DNA of 64,000 bases from Pseudomonas saudimassiliensis (GCF_000939975.1 NZ_LK391969.1:3252600-3316599); one strand, 5' to 3'. Numbered from the stretch's first letter, positions 9,424 to 17,629 are shown. Notes: generated by a model not told the origin, from the sequence alone. Numbers and translations: made by a program.

Positions 9424-9612
9424 ATGACCAAGAACGCGACGTTTCGGGAAATCGAACGCAAACTGGCAGAAAGTCTGGCGCAACTTGAAGCAAAGAAAGA
9501 AGCTGAACATATATCGGAAGAACAGGCGTTCAACAATGAACTCAAGACACTGATGAAAAACTATCGCTTGTCTGCAGCGGATGTTCTGGGGATCATCCGC
9601 TCGGCCTCCTGA
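9424..9612 (+). CDS. Short H-NS/MvaT-MvaU-like protein, oligomerisation domain only
   Basis: The 62-residue product (start MTKNATFREIERKL) looks like the N-terminal coiled-coil/oligomerisation region of the Pseudomonas nucleoid proteins MvaT and MvaU. The pattern of Leu/Ala heptads, a charged linker and then FNNELKTLMKNYRLSAADVLGII matches MvaU-type EFEDKLRGLM...SLRDVI in spacing and length. The C-terminal AT-hook-like DNA-binding domain is absent: the frame stops after IIRSAS, and the downstream bases do not encode that domain in any frame. A longer frame upstream to 9250 is not conserved-looking. The gene is visibly AT-richer than its neighbours. It may poison H-NS-type filaments by hetero-oligomerisation, as truncated H-NS proteins do; this is inference. 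Confidence 0.65.
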   Translation: MTKNATFREIERKLAESLAQLEAKKEAEHISEEQAFNNELKTLMKNYRLSAADVLGIIRSAS

Positions 9613-9707
9613 CCGCGCCCACCGCTGCACTTTCCGCTTGACCGGCAGTTTTAGCTACGGGCATGCTCGCCCAGGCCCGTGCAACCATCGTCACAGGCCA
9701 TGCTTGC

Positions 9708-9728
9708 GCTGGCTTGCCAGCAATTTTT
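9708..9728 (+). terminator. Weak intrinsic terminator candidate after the MvaU-like gene
   Basis: A short hairpin (GCTGG, loop CTTG, CCAGC) is followed after two bases by TTTTTCTT. The stem is only 5 bp, so efficiency is uncertain. It lies 95 bases after the stop codon and before the palindrome and promoter region of the BCCT gene. Confidence 0.35.
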
Positions 9729-9784
9729 CTTACTAGCGACTAAGGTTAGACCTGAGTCTGCTACTCATGCCTACGGGCATCGTC

Positions 9785-9800
9785 GGCAATAGCTATTGCC
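9785..9800. promoter_or_regulatory. 16-bp perfect palindrome upstream of the BCCT transporter gene
   Basis: GGCAATAGCTATTGCC is a perfect dyad 46 bases before the transporter ATG. Its size and symmetry fit a dimeric repressor operator, for example of a TetR-family regulator, but I do not recognise it as a known site. No regulator gene is adjacent. Confidence 0.4.
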
Positions 9801-9845
9801 CCTTCCTCAGTGTGCTGCTGAGTATGACATGCAAGGAGTAACTCC

Positions 9846-11510
9846 ATGGGAACCCAGCCCACGAATGAAACCGACCCGACTATCAAGGACAGTGAGGATG
9901 GCATTCCCGCGCCATCCGGCGACGCCAACCTGATCGATACCGATTATGTTGTGGGGCAGGATAACTTCGCCGGGAAGTTGACCATCAACCTGGATATACA
10001 CAGCAAGGTCTTCCTGATCTCGGCGGGCACCATCCTGCTGTTCGTGCTATTGACCCTGGCCCTGCAGGAACAGGCCGCGGAGGTGTTTACCGGCCTGCGG
10101 GGCTGGCTGACGAGCAAAATGGCCTGGTTCTTCATCGGTGCGGCCAATATCTTCGTGGTGCTGTGCCTGGCGCTGATTGTCTCGCCCCTGGGCAAGGTCC
10201 GCATTGGCGGCAAGGACGCCACGCCGGACTACAGTTACCTGGGGTGGTTCTCGATGCTGTTCGCCGCCGGCATGGGTATCGGGTTGATGTTCTATGGGGT
10301 GGCTGAGCCGATGTCGCATTTCACCGCGGCGTTTGACGGCGTGGTAGTTGGGGCTGATGGGGTCCGTACCGATTGGGCGCCGCTTGGTGGCGCTGCCGGT
10401 AATGCGGAGGAGGCGGTACGCCTGGGTATGGCGGCGACCATCTTCCACTGGGGCCTGCACCCCTGGGCGATCTACGCCATCGTGGCCCTGTCCCTGGCGA
10501 TCTTTTCCTTCAACAAGGGGCTGCCGCTGAGCGTACGCTCGATTTTCTATCCGCTGCTGGGCGAGCGCATCTGGGGCTGGCCTGGTCACGTGATCGACAT
10601 TCTGGCAGTGTTCGCCACCATGTTCGGCCTGGTGACCTCGCTGGGCCTGGGCGCGCAGCAGGCTGGCGCGGGTATGGAGCACCTGTTCGGCATCCCGACC
10701 GGCAACCTGACCATGGTGTTGCTGATCATCGCCATCACCGTGGTGGCGCTATGGTCGGTGGTGGCCGGAGTCGACAAGGGTGTGCAACAGCTATCCAAGA
10801 TCAACCTGCTGCTGGCGGTGGCGCTGCTGTTGTTCGTCATCGTCTTCGGTCCGACCCTGGAGATCCTCAAGGGCTTCTTCAACAACCTGGGCGCCTATAT
10901 CAGCTACCTGCCAGCGCTATCCAACCCGGTGGGACGTGACGATGCCAACTTCAGCCAAGGCTGGACCGGGTTCTACTGGGCCTGGTGGATCAGTTGGTCA
11001 CCCTTCGTCGGGATGTTCATCGCCCGGGTCAGTCGCGGACGCAGCGTGCGCGAGTTCCTGGCGGCGGTACTGCTGGTACCGTCCCTGGTCTCGGTGCTGT
11101 GGATGACCTCCTTCGGTGGCGTGGCCATCGACCAGGTGCTGGGTGATGGCTTTACCGGGGTGCAGGATGCGGCGCTGGAGCTGCAGCTGTTTGTCATGCT
11201 CGGCGAGCTGCCGCTGGCGGCGATTACCTCGTTCATCGGCATCGTGCTGGTGATCATGTTCTTCATCACCTCGTCCGATTCAGGCTCGCTGGTGATTGAT
11301 GCCATCACTGCCGGCGGCAAGATCAACGCACCGGTGTCGCAGCGCATCTTCTGGGCGATAACCGAAGGGGTGCTAGCCATTGCGCTGTTGCTGGGTGGTG
11401 GCCTGGTGGCCCTGCAGGCCATGGCCGTGTCCACCGGCCTGCCGTTTACCCTGGTGTTGTTGGTCGGCTGTGTTGCGGTAGTGAAGGGACTGATGAGCGA
11501 GCCGCGCTAG
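9846..11510 (+). CDS. BCCT-family betaine/carnitine/choline transporter
   Basis: The 554-residue inner-membrane protein is a secondary transporter for quaternary ammonium compounds such as glycine betaine, choline or carnitine, usually driven by sodium or proton gradients. About twelve hydrophobic helices follow a polar N-terminal segment of about 50 residues. Family signatures are GMGIGLMFYGVAEPMSHF, HWGLHPWAIYAIVALSLAIF and FYWAWWISWSPFVGMFIARV. The C-terminal regulatory extension of BetT-type carriers is missing, and the chain ends soon after the last helix. AAGGAG lies 8 bases before the ATG. Substrate and osmotic regulation are not readable. The gene converges on the exonuclease gene with a hairpin spanning both stop codons. 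Confidence 0.93.
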   Translation: MGTQPTNETDPTIKDSEDGIPAPSGDANLIDTDYVVGQDNFAGKLTINLDIHSKVFLISAGTILLFVLLTLALQEQAAEVFTGLRGWLTSKMAWFFIGAANIFVVLCLALIVSPLGKVRIGGKDATPDYSYLGWFSMLFAAGMGIGLMFYGVAEPMSHFTAAFDGVVVGADGVRTDWAPLGGAAGNAEEAVRLGMAATIFHWGLHPWAIYAIVALSLAIFSFNKGLPLSVRSIFYPLLGERIWGWPGHVIDILAVFATMFGLVTSLGLGAQQAGAGMEHLFGIPTGNLTMVLLIIAITVVALWSVVAGVDKGVQQLSKINLLLAVALLLFVIVFGPTLEILKGFFNNLGAYISYLPALSNPVGRDDANFSQGWTGFYWAWWISWSPFVGMFIARVSRGRSVREFLAAVLLVPSLVSVLWMTSFGGVAIDQVLGDGFTGVQDAALELQLFVMLGELPLAAITSFIGIVLVIMFFITSSDSGSLVIDAITAGGKINAPVSQRIFWAITEGVLAIALLLGGGLVALQAMAVSTGLPFTLVLLVGCVAVVKGLMSEPR

Positions 11511-11516
11511 CGGCTC
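11499..11516. terminator. Hairpin spanning the convergent stop codons of the BCCT and exonuclease genes
   Basis: GAGCCGC, loop GCTA, GCGGCTC forms a 7-bp perfect stem that includes the stops of both convergent genes. There is no T tract on either side, so it is at best a weak bidirectional terminator or a transcript-end stabiliser. Confidence 0.4.
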
Positions 11517-12231
11517 AGCACCAGAAATCACCCAGGCGCTGCTGTGGCGAGAAATGCGTCGCCACCTGCGCCTGGAACAGCTCGGCGGTGCCCAGGGCAT
11601 CGGTCAGGGCATGGTGCGCCTGGTACAGGGGTAGGCCGTAACGGCTGCGACTGTCGGCCAGGCGAATGGAGATCGGCTCGCGCCCCAGCAGTCGCCGCAG
11701 CCAGCCGGGCTGGCGCTGTGGATACTGGTTGGCCTCGATCTGCATGGTATCGATCATGGGAAACAGCAGGCGTTCTGCGCAGGCCTGGTGTACCGCCTGG
11801 TCAATGAAATTACGTTCGATATTGCGGTAATGAACCACCGCCACCTTGCCCGCTAGCTGGTCCACGAGGTCGTCGAGAATCTCGGCGAAGCGCGGCGCCT
11901 GCTGGATGTCCGAATGGGTGATGCGATGGAAGACCACCGACTCGGGCATCAGGTCCCCCTGCGGCCGAACCAGCTGCTGCCAAGCCTGGTTGCTGCGGAT
12001 GCGCTGGAGGGTGAAGGGAATGGCGCCAATGCTCAGGATGGAGTGGCGCTTGGCGTTGAGCCCGGTTGTCTCGATATCCAGCGCCACGAATTCGACCTCG
12101 GCCAGGGGCGTATCGGCGGCTGGCCAGTCGGCTGCGTAGAAGCGCTGCAGGGCGGGCTGTGCACTGGTGGCGGCCATGCTGGCCAGGTATTCCGGCCAAT
12201 CGCCCGTGCGTGGCGCAGTAGTTGGCTTCAT
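11515..12231 (-). CDS. DnaQ-like 3'-5' exonuclease (DEDDh)
   Basis: This 238-residue protein has the DEDDh exonuclease motifs. Exo I is FVALDIETTGL with Asp and Glu, Exo II lies in VVHYRNIERNFID, and Exo III is HHALTDALGTAELF with His and Asp. It resembles the epsilon-like nucleases found next to CBS/DUF294 proteins rather than the replicative epsilon subunit. Its ATG overlaps the stop of the upstream DUF294 gene (ATGA), so the pair is co-translated. The in vivo substrate is not known. A regulatory role in signalling or transport together with its partner is plausible from recurrent gene pairing. Confidence 0.88.
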   Translation of the reverse strand: MKPTTAPRTGDWPEYLASMAATSAQPALQRFYAADWPAADTPLAEVEFVALDIETTGLNAKRHSILSIGAIPFTLQRIRSNQAWQQLVRPQGDLMPESVVFHRITHSDIQQAPRFAEILDDLVDQLAGKVAVVHYRNIERNFIDQAVHQACAERLLFPMIDTMQIEANQYPQRQPGWLRRLLGREPISIRLADSRSRYGLPLYQAHHALTDALGTAELFQAQVATHFSPQQRLGDFWC

Positions 12232-14111
12232 GGCTTGCCGCCGCCGGCAGGAGGATACCGGTAACGCAGGAATTTCTGCGCATTGCTGAGGACCTGGAAG
12301 GCGTCCTTCAACCCGTGCCGCTCCGCCGCGGAGACGTTTTCCGGCTCGATATAGTTGTCGGGCTCCCGCCCTTCTTGAAGGTCCAGCGCCTGGTGGCGGA
12401 TCCGCGCCAGGGACAAAAACTCCAACGCATAGCGCAATCGATCCACGGACTCGGGGGGCATCAGGCGCGTCTTGGCGATATCGTCCAGCCGGTCGACTGA
12501 GCTCTGGGCGGTGGAAGCACAGGCCAGGGCGTGAATGCGGATCAGGTCGGTCAGCGGCGCCGTTCCACGCCCCTTGATGTTGATGATGTTCTTCTGCCGA
12601 CCGTCCTGCTCCATGACAAAGGTGCGGAAGAACCCCAGCGGCGGCGTGCGATTGACCGCGTTCCGTGACATCAGGGCGAGAAAGCGGGGGTTGCGGCTGG
12701 CTTTTGCCACGATCAGTTCCCGTAGCTGCTCGACGAAATCGGCCTGGCCGCTCGCCGCCTCCAGGTCAAAGAAGATGTTGCTGTTGAGCAGGGTCTCGGG
12801 ATTGGGGCGCTCGATCCAGTCGCTGAAATAACTCTTCCAGACGGTCAGCGGCTGGCGCCAGCGCCGGTTGGTCGCCATGATGTCTCCCTTGCAGTATTTA
12901 TAACCGCAGGCGGCCAGGCCGTCGGTGACGAAGGTGGCCAGGCGCAGGAAGTAGTCGTCATGGACGTCAGGGTCGAAGCTGTCGTCCAGAATCAGCGCGT
13001 TATCCTGATCGGTGACGATCAACTGCTCGTCCCGGGCCATGGAGCCCATCACCATGAAACAGTAGGGCACCGGCGGCGGTCCCAGCTGCGCCTCGGCCAG
13101 GTCCACCAGGCGCTGGATGAAACTGCGGCCAATGCTCGACATGGCGCTGCCGATCATATGGGCGCTGGCGTCATCCTCGACCATGCGCACGAAGGTCGCC
13201 CGGACATCCGGCACCAGGCTCTGCAGCTCGTTGACGGACTGGCGATTGAAGATGGCATTGACCAGATACAGACTGCTCTGGGATTGATAGCGGATCACAT
13301 CCGCGAGGTTGATCAGCCCCACCGGCCGACGCCGATGGAGAATCGGCAGGTGGTGGACGTTATGCCGCAGCATGGACTGGATCGCCTCGAACACCGATGC
13401 GCTGGACTGCAGGGTAACCGGGTCCGCGGACATGATGTGGTGCAAGGGTGTTTCCGGCGGCAGGGCCTCGGATACCACACGGGTACGAAAATCCCGGTCG
13501 GTGATGATGCCGACCACCCGCTGCTGCTGGGGATCGTCCGCAGCCGGCTCGGTAACCAGCAGGGCAGACACACTGTTGTCGGTCATCACGCTGGCGGCCT
13601 GGTGAATGCTCGATAAAGCATTGAGCATGACGGGCGGCCGACTGATCAACTTGTTGACGCGTGCCTTCATCAGTTCGTTGGCACGCCCCTGGGCCGCCAC
13701 CGCCGAGCGCAGCCGGCCCGATCCTTCGGTATCCATGAAGTCGGCGAAGCTGTCGAAGTTATCGCTCAACTGCTCGAATACCGCGACCGGGATGAAGTAG
13801 ATCAGCGTGTCTTCCAGCGCCCGGGCCGGAAAGCGCACCCGACCGCCGCGGCGCAGGCTGGCCTGGCCGAAAATATCTCCTTCCCCCAGTCGATTGAACA
13901 GCTCGCCGTTGCGGCGGAATACTTCCACCGCGCCGCTGCGAATGTAATGCAGGTCGGCGATGTCATCGCCAGGCTCCAGGATCGAGGTGCCAGCCTTGTA
14001 ATAGCGCACCTGCACCTGGCTGGCGGTCTCGTCCAGCGTCTCTTCCGGCAATTCGTCGAAGGGGGCAAAACGGCTGAGGTGGTCGCGTATCTCGATCAGT
14101 TCAACTTGCAT
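12228..14111 (-). CDS. Cyclic-nucleotide-binding, CBS-pair and DUF294 nucleotidyltransferase-like protein
   Basis: The 627-residue cytoplasmic protein has a cNMP-binding fold (about residues 15-125), two CBS domains (about 155-280), a DUF294 nucleotidyltransferase-like domain with GSMARDEQ at 356-363 and candidate metal ligands Asp368 and Asp370 in TDQDNALI, and a helical DUF294 C-terminal domain. The architecture suggests a sensor of nucleotides (cNMP, AMP/ATP) coupled to nucleotidyl transfer, but no reaction is established from sequence. In many proteobacteria this gene and its exonuclease partner sit beside the acetate permease actP. Here the neighbour is a BCCT carrier. AGGAAG lies 6 bases before the ATG. 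Confidence 0.88.
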   Translation of the reverse strand: MQVELIEIRDHLSRFAPFDELPEETLDETASQVQVRYYKAGTSILEPGDDIADLHYIRSGAVEVFRRNGELFNRLGEGDIFGQASLRRGGRVRFPARALEDTLIYFIPVAVFEQLSDNFDSFADFMDTEGSGRLRSAVAAQGRANELMKARVNKLISRPPVMLNALSSIHQAASVMTDNSVSALLVTEPAADDPQQQRVVGIITDRDFRTRVVSEALPPETPLHHIMSADPVTLQSSASVFEAIQSMLRHNVHHLPILHRRRPVGLINLADVIRYQSQSSLYLVNAIFNRQSVNELQSLVPDVRATFVRMVEDDASAHMIGSAMSSIGRSFIQRLVDLAEAQLGPPPVPYCFMVMGSMARDEQLIVTDQDNALILDDSFDPDVHDDYFLRLATFVTDGLAACGYKYCKGDIMATNRRWRQPLTVWKSYFSDWIERPNPETLLNSNIFFDLEAASGQADFVEQLRELIVAKASRNPRFLALMSRNAVNRTPPLGFFRTFVMEQDGRQKNIINIKGRGTAPLTDLIRIHALACASTAQSSVDRLDDIAKTRLMPPESVDRLRYALEFLSLARIRHQALDLQEGREPDNYIEPENVSAAERHGLKDAFQVLSNAQKFLRYRYPPAGGGKP

Positions 14112-14232
14112 GGTGGCTTCCTGGGTGGCCCTGGCGACAGTGTAATGCCTGGGGCGACGGACTGCTGCTGTACCCGCCGTCGTGGGGCATGGTCACCATT
14201 ACCGCTGTCCGCGTTCGGGAAGCATCAGGGAG

Positions 14233-14263
14233 GCTGTGCGACCAGGCATGCCGGTCGCACAGC
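14233..14263. terminator. Strong hairpin after the sugar dehydrogenase gene
   Basis: GCTGTGCGACC and GGTCGCACAGC form an 11-bp perfect stem around a 9-base loop, 10 bases beyond the stop of the leftward dehydrogenase gene. No T tract follows on the minus strand, so Rho-independent termination is uncertain. Confidence 0.45.
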
Positions 14264-14273
14264 GATCCAGGGC

Positions 14274-15530
14274 TTATTCGCCCCGGGGTGTCAGCTTCAG
14301 CAGCGCACCTTCCCCTTCCCGGGTACCGTCCTCCAGCAGCCAGATGGCGCCGTCCGGACCCTGCTCGACTTCACGGATACGTTTCTGCAGCTCAAGCCGT
14401 TCCGCTTCGCGGGCGGTATCACCATCGAACTCCACCCGCACCACGGATTGGGACGACATACCGCCAATGAAGCCATCCCCCTGCCAGTCCGGGAACATCT
14501 CGCCGTTATAGATGATGAAGCCTGCCGGCGAGATCACGGGCGTCCAGGTGATCGCCGGGGCGTTGAATTCGGGACGGGTGTCGTGATCGGGGATGGGCGT
14601 ATCGTCATAATGGTTGCCGTTGGAGACCAGGGGGTAGCCATAGTTGGCGCCTTTCTCGATCAGATTGAGTTCGTCACCGTCCTTTGGCCCCATTTCATGG
14701 GCCCACAGCTTGCCGTCGGCGTCAAAGGCCATACCCAGGATGTTGCGGTGGCCAAGGGACCAGACCTGGGCCGCCACTTCGCCTTGATCGGTAAAGGGAT
14801 TGTCTTCGGGGATGCTGCCATCATCATGCAGGCGGGCGATCTTGCCCAGGTTGCTGTTCATGTCCTGGGCAGGATCAAACTCCTGCCGTTCGCTGGAGCT
14901 GATCCACAGCATGCCATCGCGATCAAAGACCAGGCGATGGCCGTAATGCCCGTTGCCGGACATCTTCGGCGTCTGCCGCCAGATCACTTGTAAGTCCTCC
15001 AGCGTACCGCCTTGCTCATTCAACACCAGGCGGGCCCGGGCTACCGCCGCCCCGGAGCCGCCATCGCCGGCCTCGGCATAGCTGAGGTAGATTTGCTGGT
15101 TGGAATCGAACTGCGGATGCAGCACCACATCGCCCAATCCGCCCTGTCCGGCGTGCGCTACCTCAGGCACACCGTCGACCGTTGTCTTGGCATCTTCCCT
15201 GGCGTCATAGATCTGCAGAGTGCCGCCCATCTCGGTTACCAGCAACCGGCCATCCGGCAGGAAGGTCATGGCCCAGGGATCATCGAAGCGGGTCAATTCG
15301 GTCACGGAGAAGGGCGCGCTGGCATCGGCGTCTTCTGGTTCGGCCTGGTTTGCTTCGGGCGGGGCGGGCACCGGGTCGGCGTTGGCTTCAACAGACTCGG
15401 CCAGCTCAGCCTGGGACTCGTTGGTGGCCGGCGCTGTTTGCGCCTGATCCTCCCGATCCGCTGAATTGTCGCATGCCGTCAGCACACCGAGGGTTGCGAG
15501 AAAAATCAATGAGTGGCGGAAAGGGATCAT
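14274..15530 (-). CDS. PQQ-dependent aldose sugar dehydrogenase-like lipoprotein (GSDH/YliI family)
   Basis: This 418-residue protein begins with a lipoprotein signal (MIPFRHSLIFLATLGVLTAC; lipid-modified Cys20), then an acidic, Pro/Ala/Glu-rich linker to about residue 75, then a six-bladed propeller of the soluble glucose/sorbosone dehydrogenase family. Typical blocks are FDDPWAMTFLPDGRLLVTE, GGLGDVVLHPQF, VWSLGHRNILGMAFD, LWAHEMGPKDGDELN and GANYGYP. Family members oxidise aldose sugars in the periplasm with PQQ. I chose the ATG at 15530 because AAGGAG precedes it and it gives the lipobox; an upstream start at 15584 would bury the signal. The gene is divergent from the zinc peptidase. Confidence 0.88.
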   Translation of the reverse strand: MIPFRHSLIFLATLGVLTACDNSADREDQAQTAPATNESQAELAESVEANADPVPAPPEANQAEPEDADASAPFSVTELTRFDDPWAMTFLPDGRLLVTEMGGTLQIYDAREDAKTTVDGVPEVAHAGQGGLGDVVLHPQFDSNQQIYLSYAEAGDGGSGAAVARARLVLNEQGGTLEDLQVIWRQTPKMSGNGHYGHRLVFDRDGMLWISSSERQEFDPAQDMNSNLGKIARLHDDGSIPEDNPFTDQGEVAAQVWSLGHRNILGMAFDADGKLWAHEMGPKDGDELNLIEKGANYGYPLVSNGNHYDDTPIPDHDTRPEFNAPAITWTPVISPAGFIIYNGEMFPDWQGDGFIGGMSSQSVVRVEFDGDTAREAERLELQKRIREVEQGPDGAIWLLEDGTREGEGALLKLTPRGE

Positions 15531-15715
15531 GACTGCTCCTTGTATCAATGGGAATGACGCTACCCCTAACTGCGTGGCGCCCACTAGGGTTGGTTGTGAT
15601 AACTCAATATAGGACGCGACTCGCGTTTGGCAACCCGGCCGCCGGCCGCCTGCGTTGTGGCGGTGGTGGGGCTGATCTATGCTCCATCTGGATAACGGGG
15701 GCAGCGGAGCAGGAT

Positions 15716-16603
15716 ATGGACTGGCGGGGCAGGCGGCAAAGCAGCAATATCGAGGACCGGCGGGGACAGCCGCTGCGGGCCGGGGGCGGTGGACTGTTGC
15801 TGCTGCTCCTGCGCATTCTGCCCTGGCTGCTACGCACCCGCGCTGGGCGCGTTGTGCTCGCCGTGGGGGTGGTGGGGTTCTTTGGCGCGCGCATGCTCGG
15901 CATCGACCTGCTGCAACTGACCGGCCCTACGCCCTCGCAGACTGCCAGCCTGTCCGCCGAGGAGCAGCAACTGGCCGAATTTGTCTCCGTGGTGCTGGCC
16001 GATACGGAACAGACCTGGCAGCGGGTCTTCACTGAATATGGCGAACGTTACGAGGAGCCCGTACTGGTGCTATTCAGCCAGCGGGTAGCCTCGGCGTGCG
16101 GCTCGGCCAGCGCCGCCGTCGGTCCGTTCTATTGTCCGGCGGATCGCAAGGTCTATCTCGACCTGAGCTTTTTCCAGGATCTGGAGCGCCAGCTCGGCGC
16201 CCCAGGCGATTTCGCCCAGGCCTATGTGGTCGCCCATGAAGTCGGGCACCATATCCAGACTCTGCTGGGCATCAGCCAGGAGGTGCGCGCCACCAGCCGG
16301 GGCAAATCCGCCGCCGTGGTCAATGCCCTGTCGGTGCGCCAGGAGCTGCAAGCTGACTGCCTGGCCGGCGTCTGGGGCCACGCCGCGCACAACTACAGCC
16401 AGCTGTTGGAGCCGGGTGATCTGGAGGAAGCCCTGCAGGCCGCCGCTGCCATCGGCGACGACCGCTTGCAAAAGCGCAGCGGTGGTGAGGTAGTGCCCGA
16501 CAGCTTCACCCACGGCACCTCCGCCCAGCGCGTGGCATGGTTCAAGCGCGGGTTCGAGAGCGGGGATATGGGGCAATGCGATACGTTTTCGGCGCAGCTT
16601 TGA
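15716..16603 (+). CDS. Membrane-anchored neutral zinc metallopeptidase (YpfJ family)
   Basis: The 295-residue protein has one N-terminal membrane segment (about residues 25-62, Leu/Val-rich) and a zincin domain with HEVGHH at 174-179 as zinc ligands and catalytic Glu. It also has the family segment AASACGSA..GPFYCPAD (about 125-142), with two cysteines, and LQADCLAGVWGH downstream, which fits a third zinc ligand. The ATG at 15716 follows GGAGCAGG. Upstream in-frame codons lack conservation and an RBS. The catalytic domain is probably exported. Substrate is unknown for this family. It is read toward the bidirectional terminator at 16655. Confidence 0.9.
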   Translation: MDWRGRRQSSNIEDRRGQPLRAGGGGLLLLLLRILPWLLRTRAGRVVLAVGVVGFFGARMLGIDLLQLTGPTPSQTASLSAEEQQLAEFVSVVLADTEQTWQRVFTEYGERYEEPVLVLFSQRVASACGSASAAVGPFYCPADRKVYLDLSFFQDLERQLGAPGDFAQAYVVAHEVGHHIQTLLGISQEVRATSRGKSAAVVNALSVRQELQADCLAGVWGHAAHNYSQLLEPGDLEEALQAAAAIGDDRLQKRSGGEVVPDSFTHGTSAQRVAWFKRGFESGDMGQCDTFSAQL

Positions 16604-16654
16604 GGCTGGGTAAGCTAAGGGGGAAAGATCGAGCCGTTTTCCGGACAAAGAAAA

Positions 16655-16680
16655 AGCCCCAGCTGAGCTCAGCTGGGGCT
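16655..16680. terminator. Bidirectional intrinsic terminator between the zinc peptidase and tmRNA genes
   Basis: A 12-bp perfect stem, AGCCCCAGCTGA and its complement around GC, is flanked by TTCGTTTTT on the plus strand and TTTTTCTTT on the minus strand. It can end both the rightward peptidase transcript and the leftward tmRNA transcript. Confidence 0.9.
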
Positions 16681-16687
16681 TCGTTTT

Positions 16688-17044
16688 TGGTGGAGCCGGG
16701 GGGATTTGAACCCCCGTCCGCCAGTCCGCCACTATCGGTTCTACATGCTTAGCCATCTCTACTTAGTTAACTCCGCGCCGCCCGAGTGGCAGGGTGCTTG
16801 GAGCGAGCTGTATAAGTTTTAGCCGTTACGTCTACAGCAAACTTGGCGGCGATCCTGTTCTATATGACAGCCAGATCTTCGGGTTTACAGGCATCCCCTA
16901 GAGGCTGCTAGCGGCGCTTAGGCTGCTAGGGCGTAGTTGTCGTCGTTGGCAACTATTAGTTTGCAACAGTGGATTTACGAGTTCTGTTACCAACTCGGCA
17001 TGCCCCTCAAGCTTTGTAACCGTCGTCGAATCCTGATCGGCCCC
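16688..17044 (-). ncRNA. ssrA: Transfer-messenger RNA (tmRNA, SsrA)
   Basis: The 357-base gene rescues stalled ribosomes by trans-translation. Its 5' end (GGGGCCGATCAGGATTCGAC) matches Pseudomonas tmRNA, and the 3' end carries the tRNA-Ala-like T arm and an encoded CCA at 16688-16690. The tag reading frame at 16921-16950 encodes ANDDNYALAA, the Pseudomonas degradation tag, followed by TAA at 16918-16920. It lies immediately downstream of smpB on the same strand, joining RNA and protein partner. The region was also seen as protein-like frames, which are artefacts of the tRNA-like domain. Confidence 0.97.
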
Positions 17045-17074
17045 AAAACCTTGGTGCTTGTTACATCAGACGCC

Positions 17075-17080
17075 ATTCTA
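17075..17080 (-). promoter_or_regulatory. Candidate -10 element for ssrA
   Basis: TAGAAT on the minus strand would start transcription about 20-25 bases before the mature tmRNA 5' end, which is normally made by RNase P from a short precursor. No convincing -35 element is visible at the expected distance, and transcription could also come from smpB. Confidence 0.35.
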
Positions 17081-17131
17081 CGCCATAGGTTCGCTAGCGT
17101 ATAGCGGAGATACCTTTGGCAACAATTTGGC

Positions 17132-17614
17132 TCAGCGGTTGTTCTCGCGGACCAGGCGCTGTTTCTCTCTGTCCCAGTCGCGGTTCTTCTCGGTCTCGCG
17201 CTTGTCGTAGTCCTTCTTGCCCTTGACCAGCGCGATCTCGCATTTGACCAGATGCTTCTTCCAGTACAGCGCCATGGGCACACAGCTGTAGCCCTTCTGC
17301 TCGACGCCGGCAATGATCTTGTCCAGCTCCTTGCTGTGCAGCAGCAGCTTGCGGGTGCGGGTCGGGTCGGCGATGACATGGGTGCTGGCGGTCAGCAGCG
17401 GGGTGATATGCGCACCGAAGAGGTAGGCTTCTCCATCCTTCAGCAGTACGTAGCTGTCCACCAGTTGCGCCTTGCCGGCGCGCAAGCTTTTCACTTCCCA
17501 GCCGGACAGGGCGATACCGGCTTCGAAGCGCTGCTCGACGAAGTATTCGTGTTTGGCCCGTTTGTTCAGCGCGATGGTGCCGCCGTTGGCCTGGGGTTTC
17601 TTTTGCTTGCTCAT
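17132..17614 (-). CDS. smpB: SmpB, tmRNA-binding protein
   Basis: SmpB binds the tRNA-like domain of tmRNA and places it in the ribosomal A site. The 160-residue protein shows the family blocks [41 protein letters not shown] and GAHITPL, and the basic C-terminal tail [21 protein letters not shown] that enters the mRNA channel. It lies directly upstream of ssrA on the same strand. A TATAAT on the minus strand at 17624-17629 is only 9 bases from the ATG, which would give an almost leaderless transcript. The SD before the ATG is weak. Confidence 0.97.
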   Translation of the reverse strand: MSKQKKPQANGGTIALNKRAKHEYFVEQRFEAGIALSGWEVKSLRAGKAQLVDSYVLLKDGEAYLFGAHITPLLTASTHVIADPTRTRKLLLHSKELDKIIAGVEQKGYSCVPMALYWKKHLVKCEIALVKGKKDYDKRETEKNRDWDREKQRLVRENNR

Positions 17615-17623
17615 AGGCGGCGT

Positions 17624-17629
17624 ATTATA
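17624..17629 (-). promoter_or_regulatory. Candidate -10 (TATAAT) for smpB
   Basis: A consensus TATAAT precedes the smpB ATG by 9 bases. No good -35 hexamer is seen 16-18 bases upstream, so this is a suggestion only. Confidence 0.3.

Noticed and set aside
9613-9707. Search for a frameshifted C-terminal DNA-binding domain of the MvaU-like gene
   Set aside because: None of the three frames contains the expected NPHTGE/GGNHKTLKEW-type sequence, so the short form is not a simple frameshift relic.
16537-16752. Plus-strand frame ending in a VEPGGFEPP-like peptide
   Set aside because: This is a well-known false protein produced by reading the tRNA-like end of tmRNA and the adjacent terminator; it has no SD and covers structural RNA.
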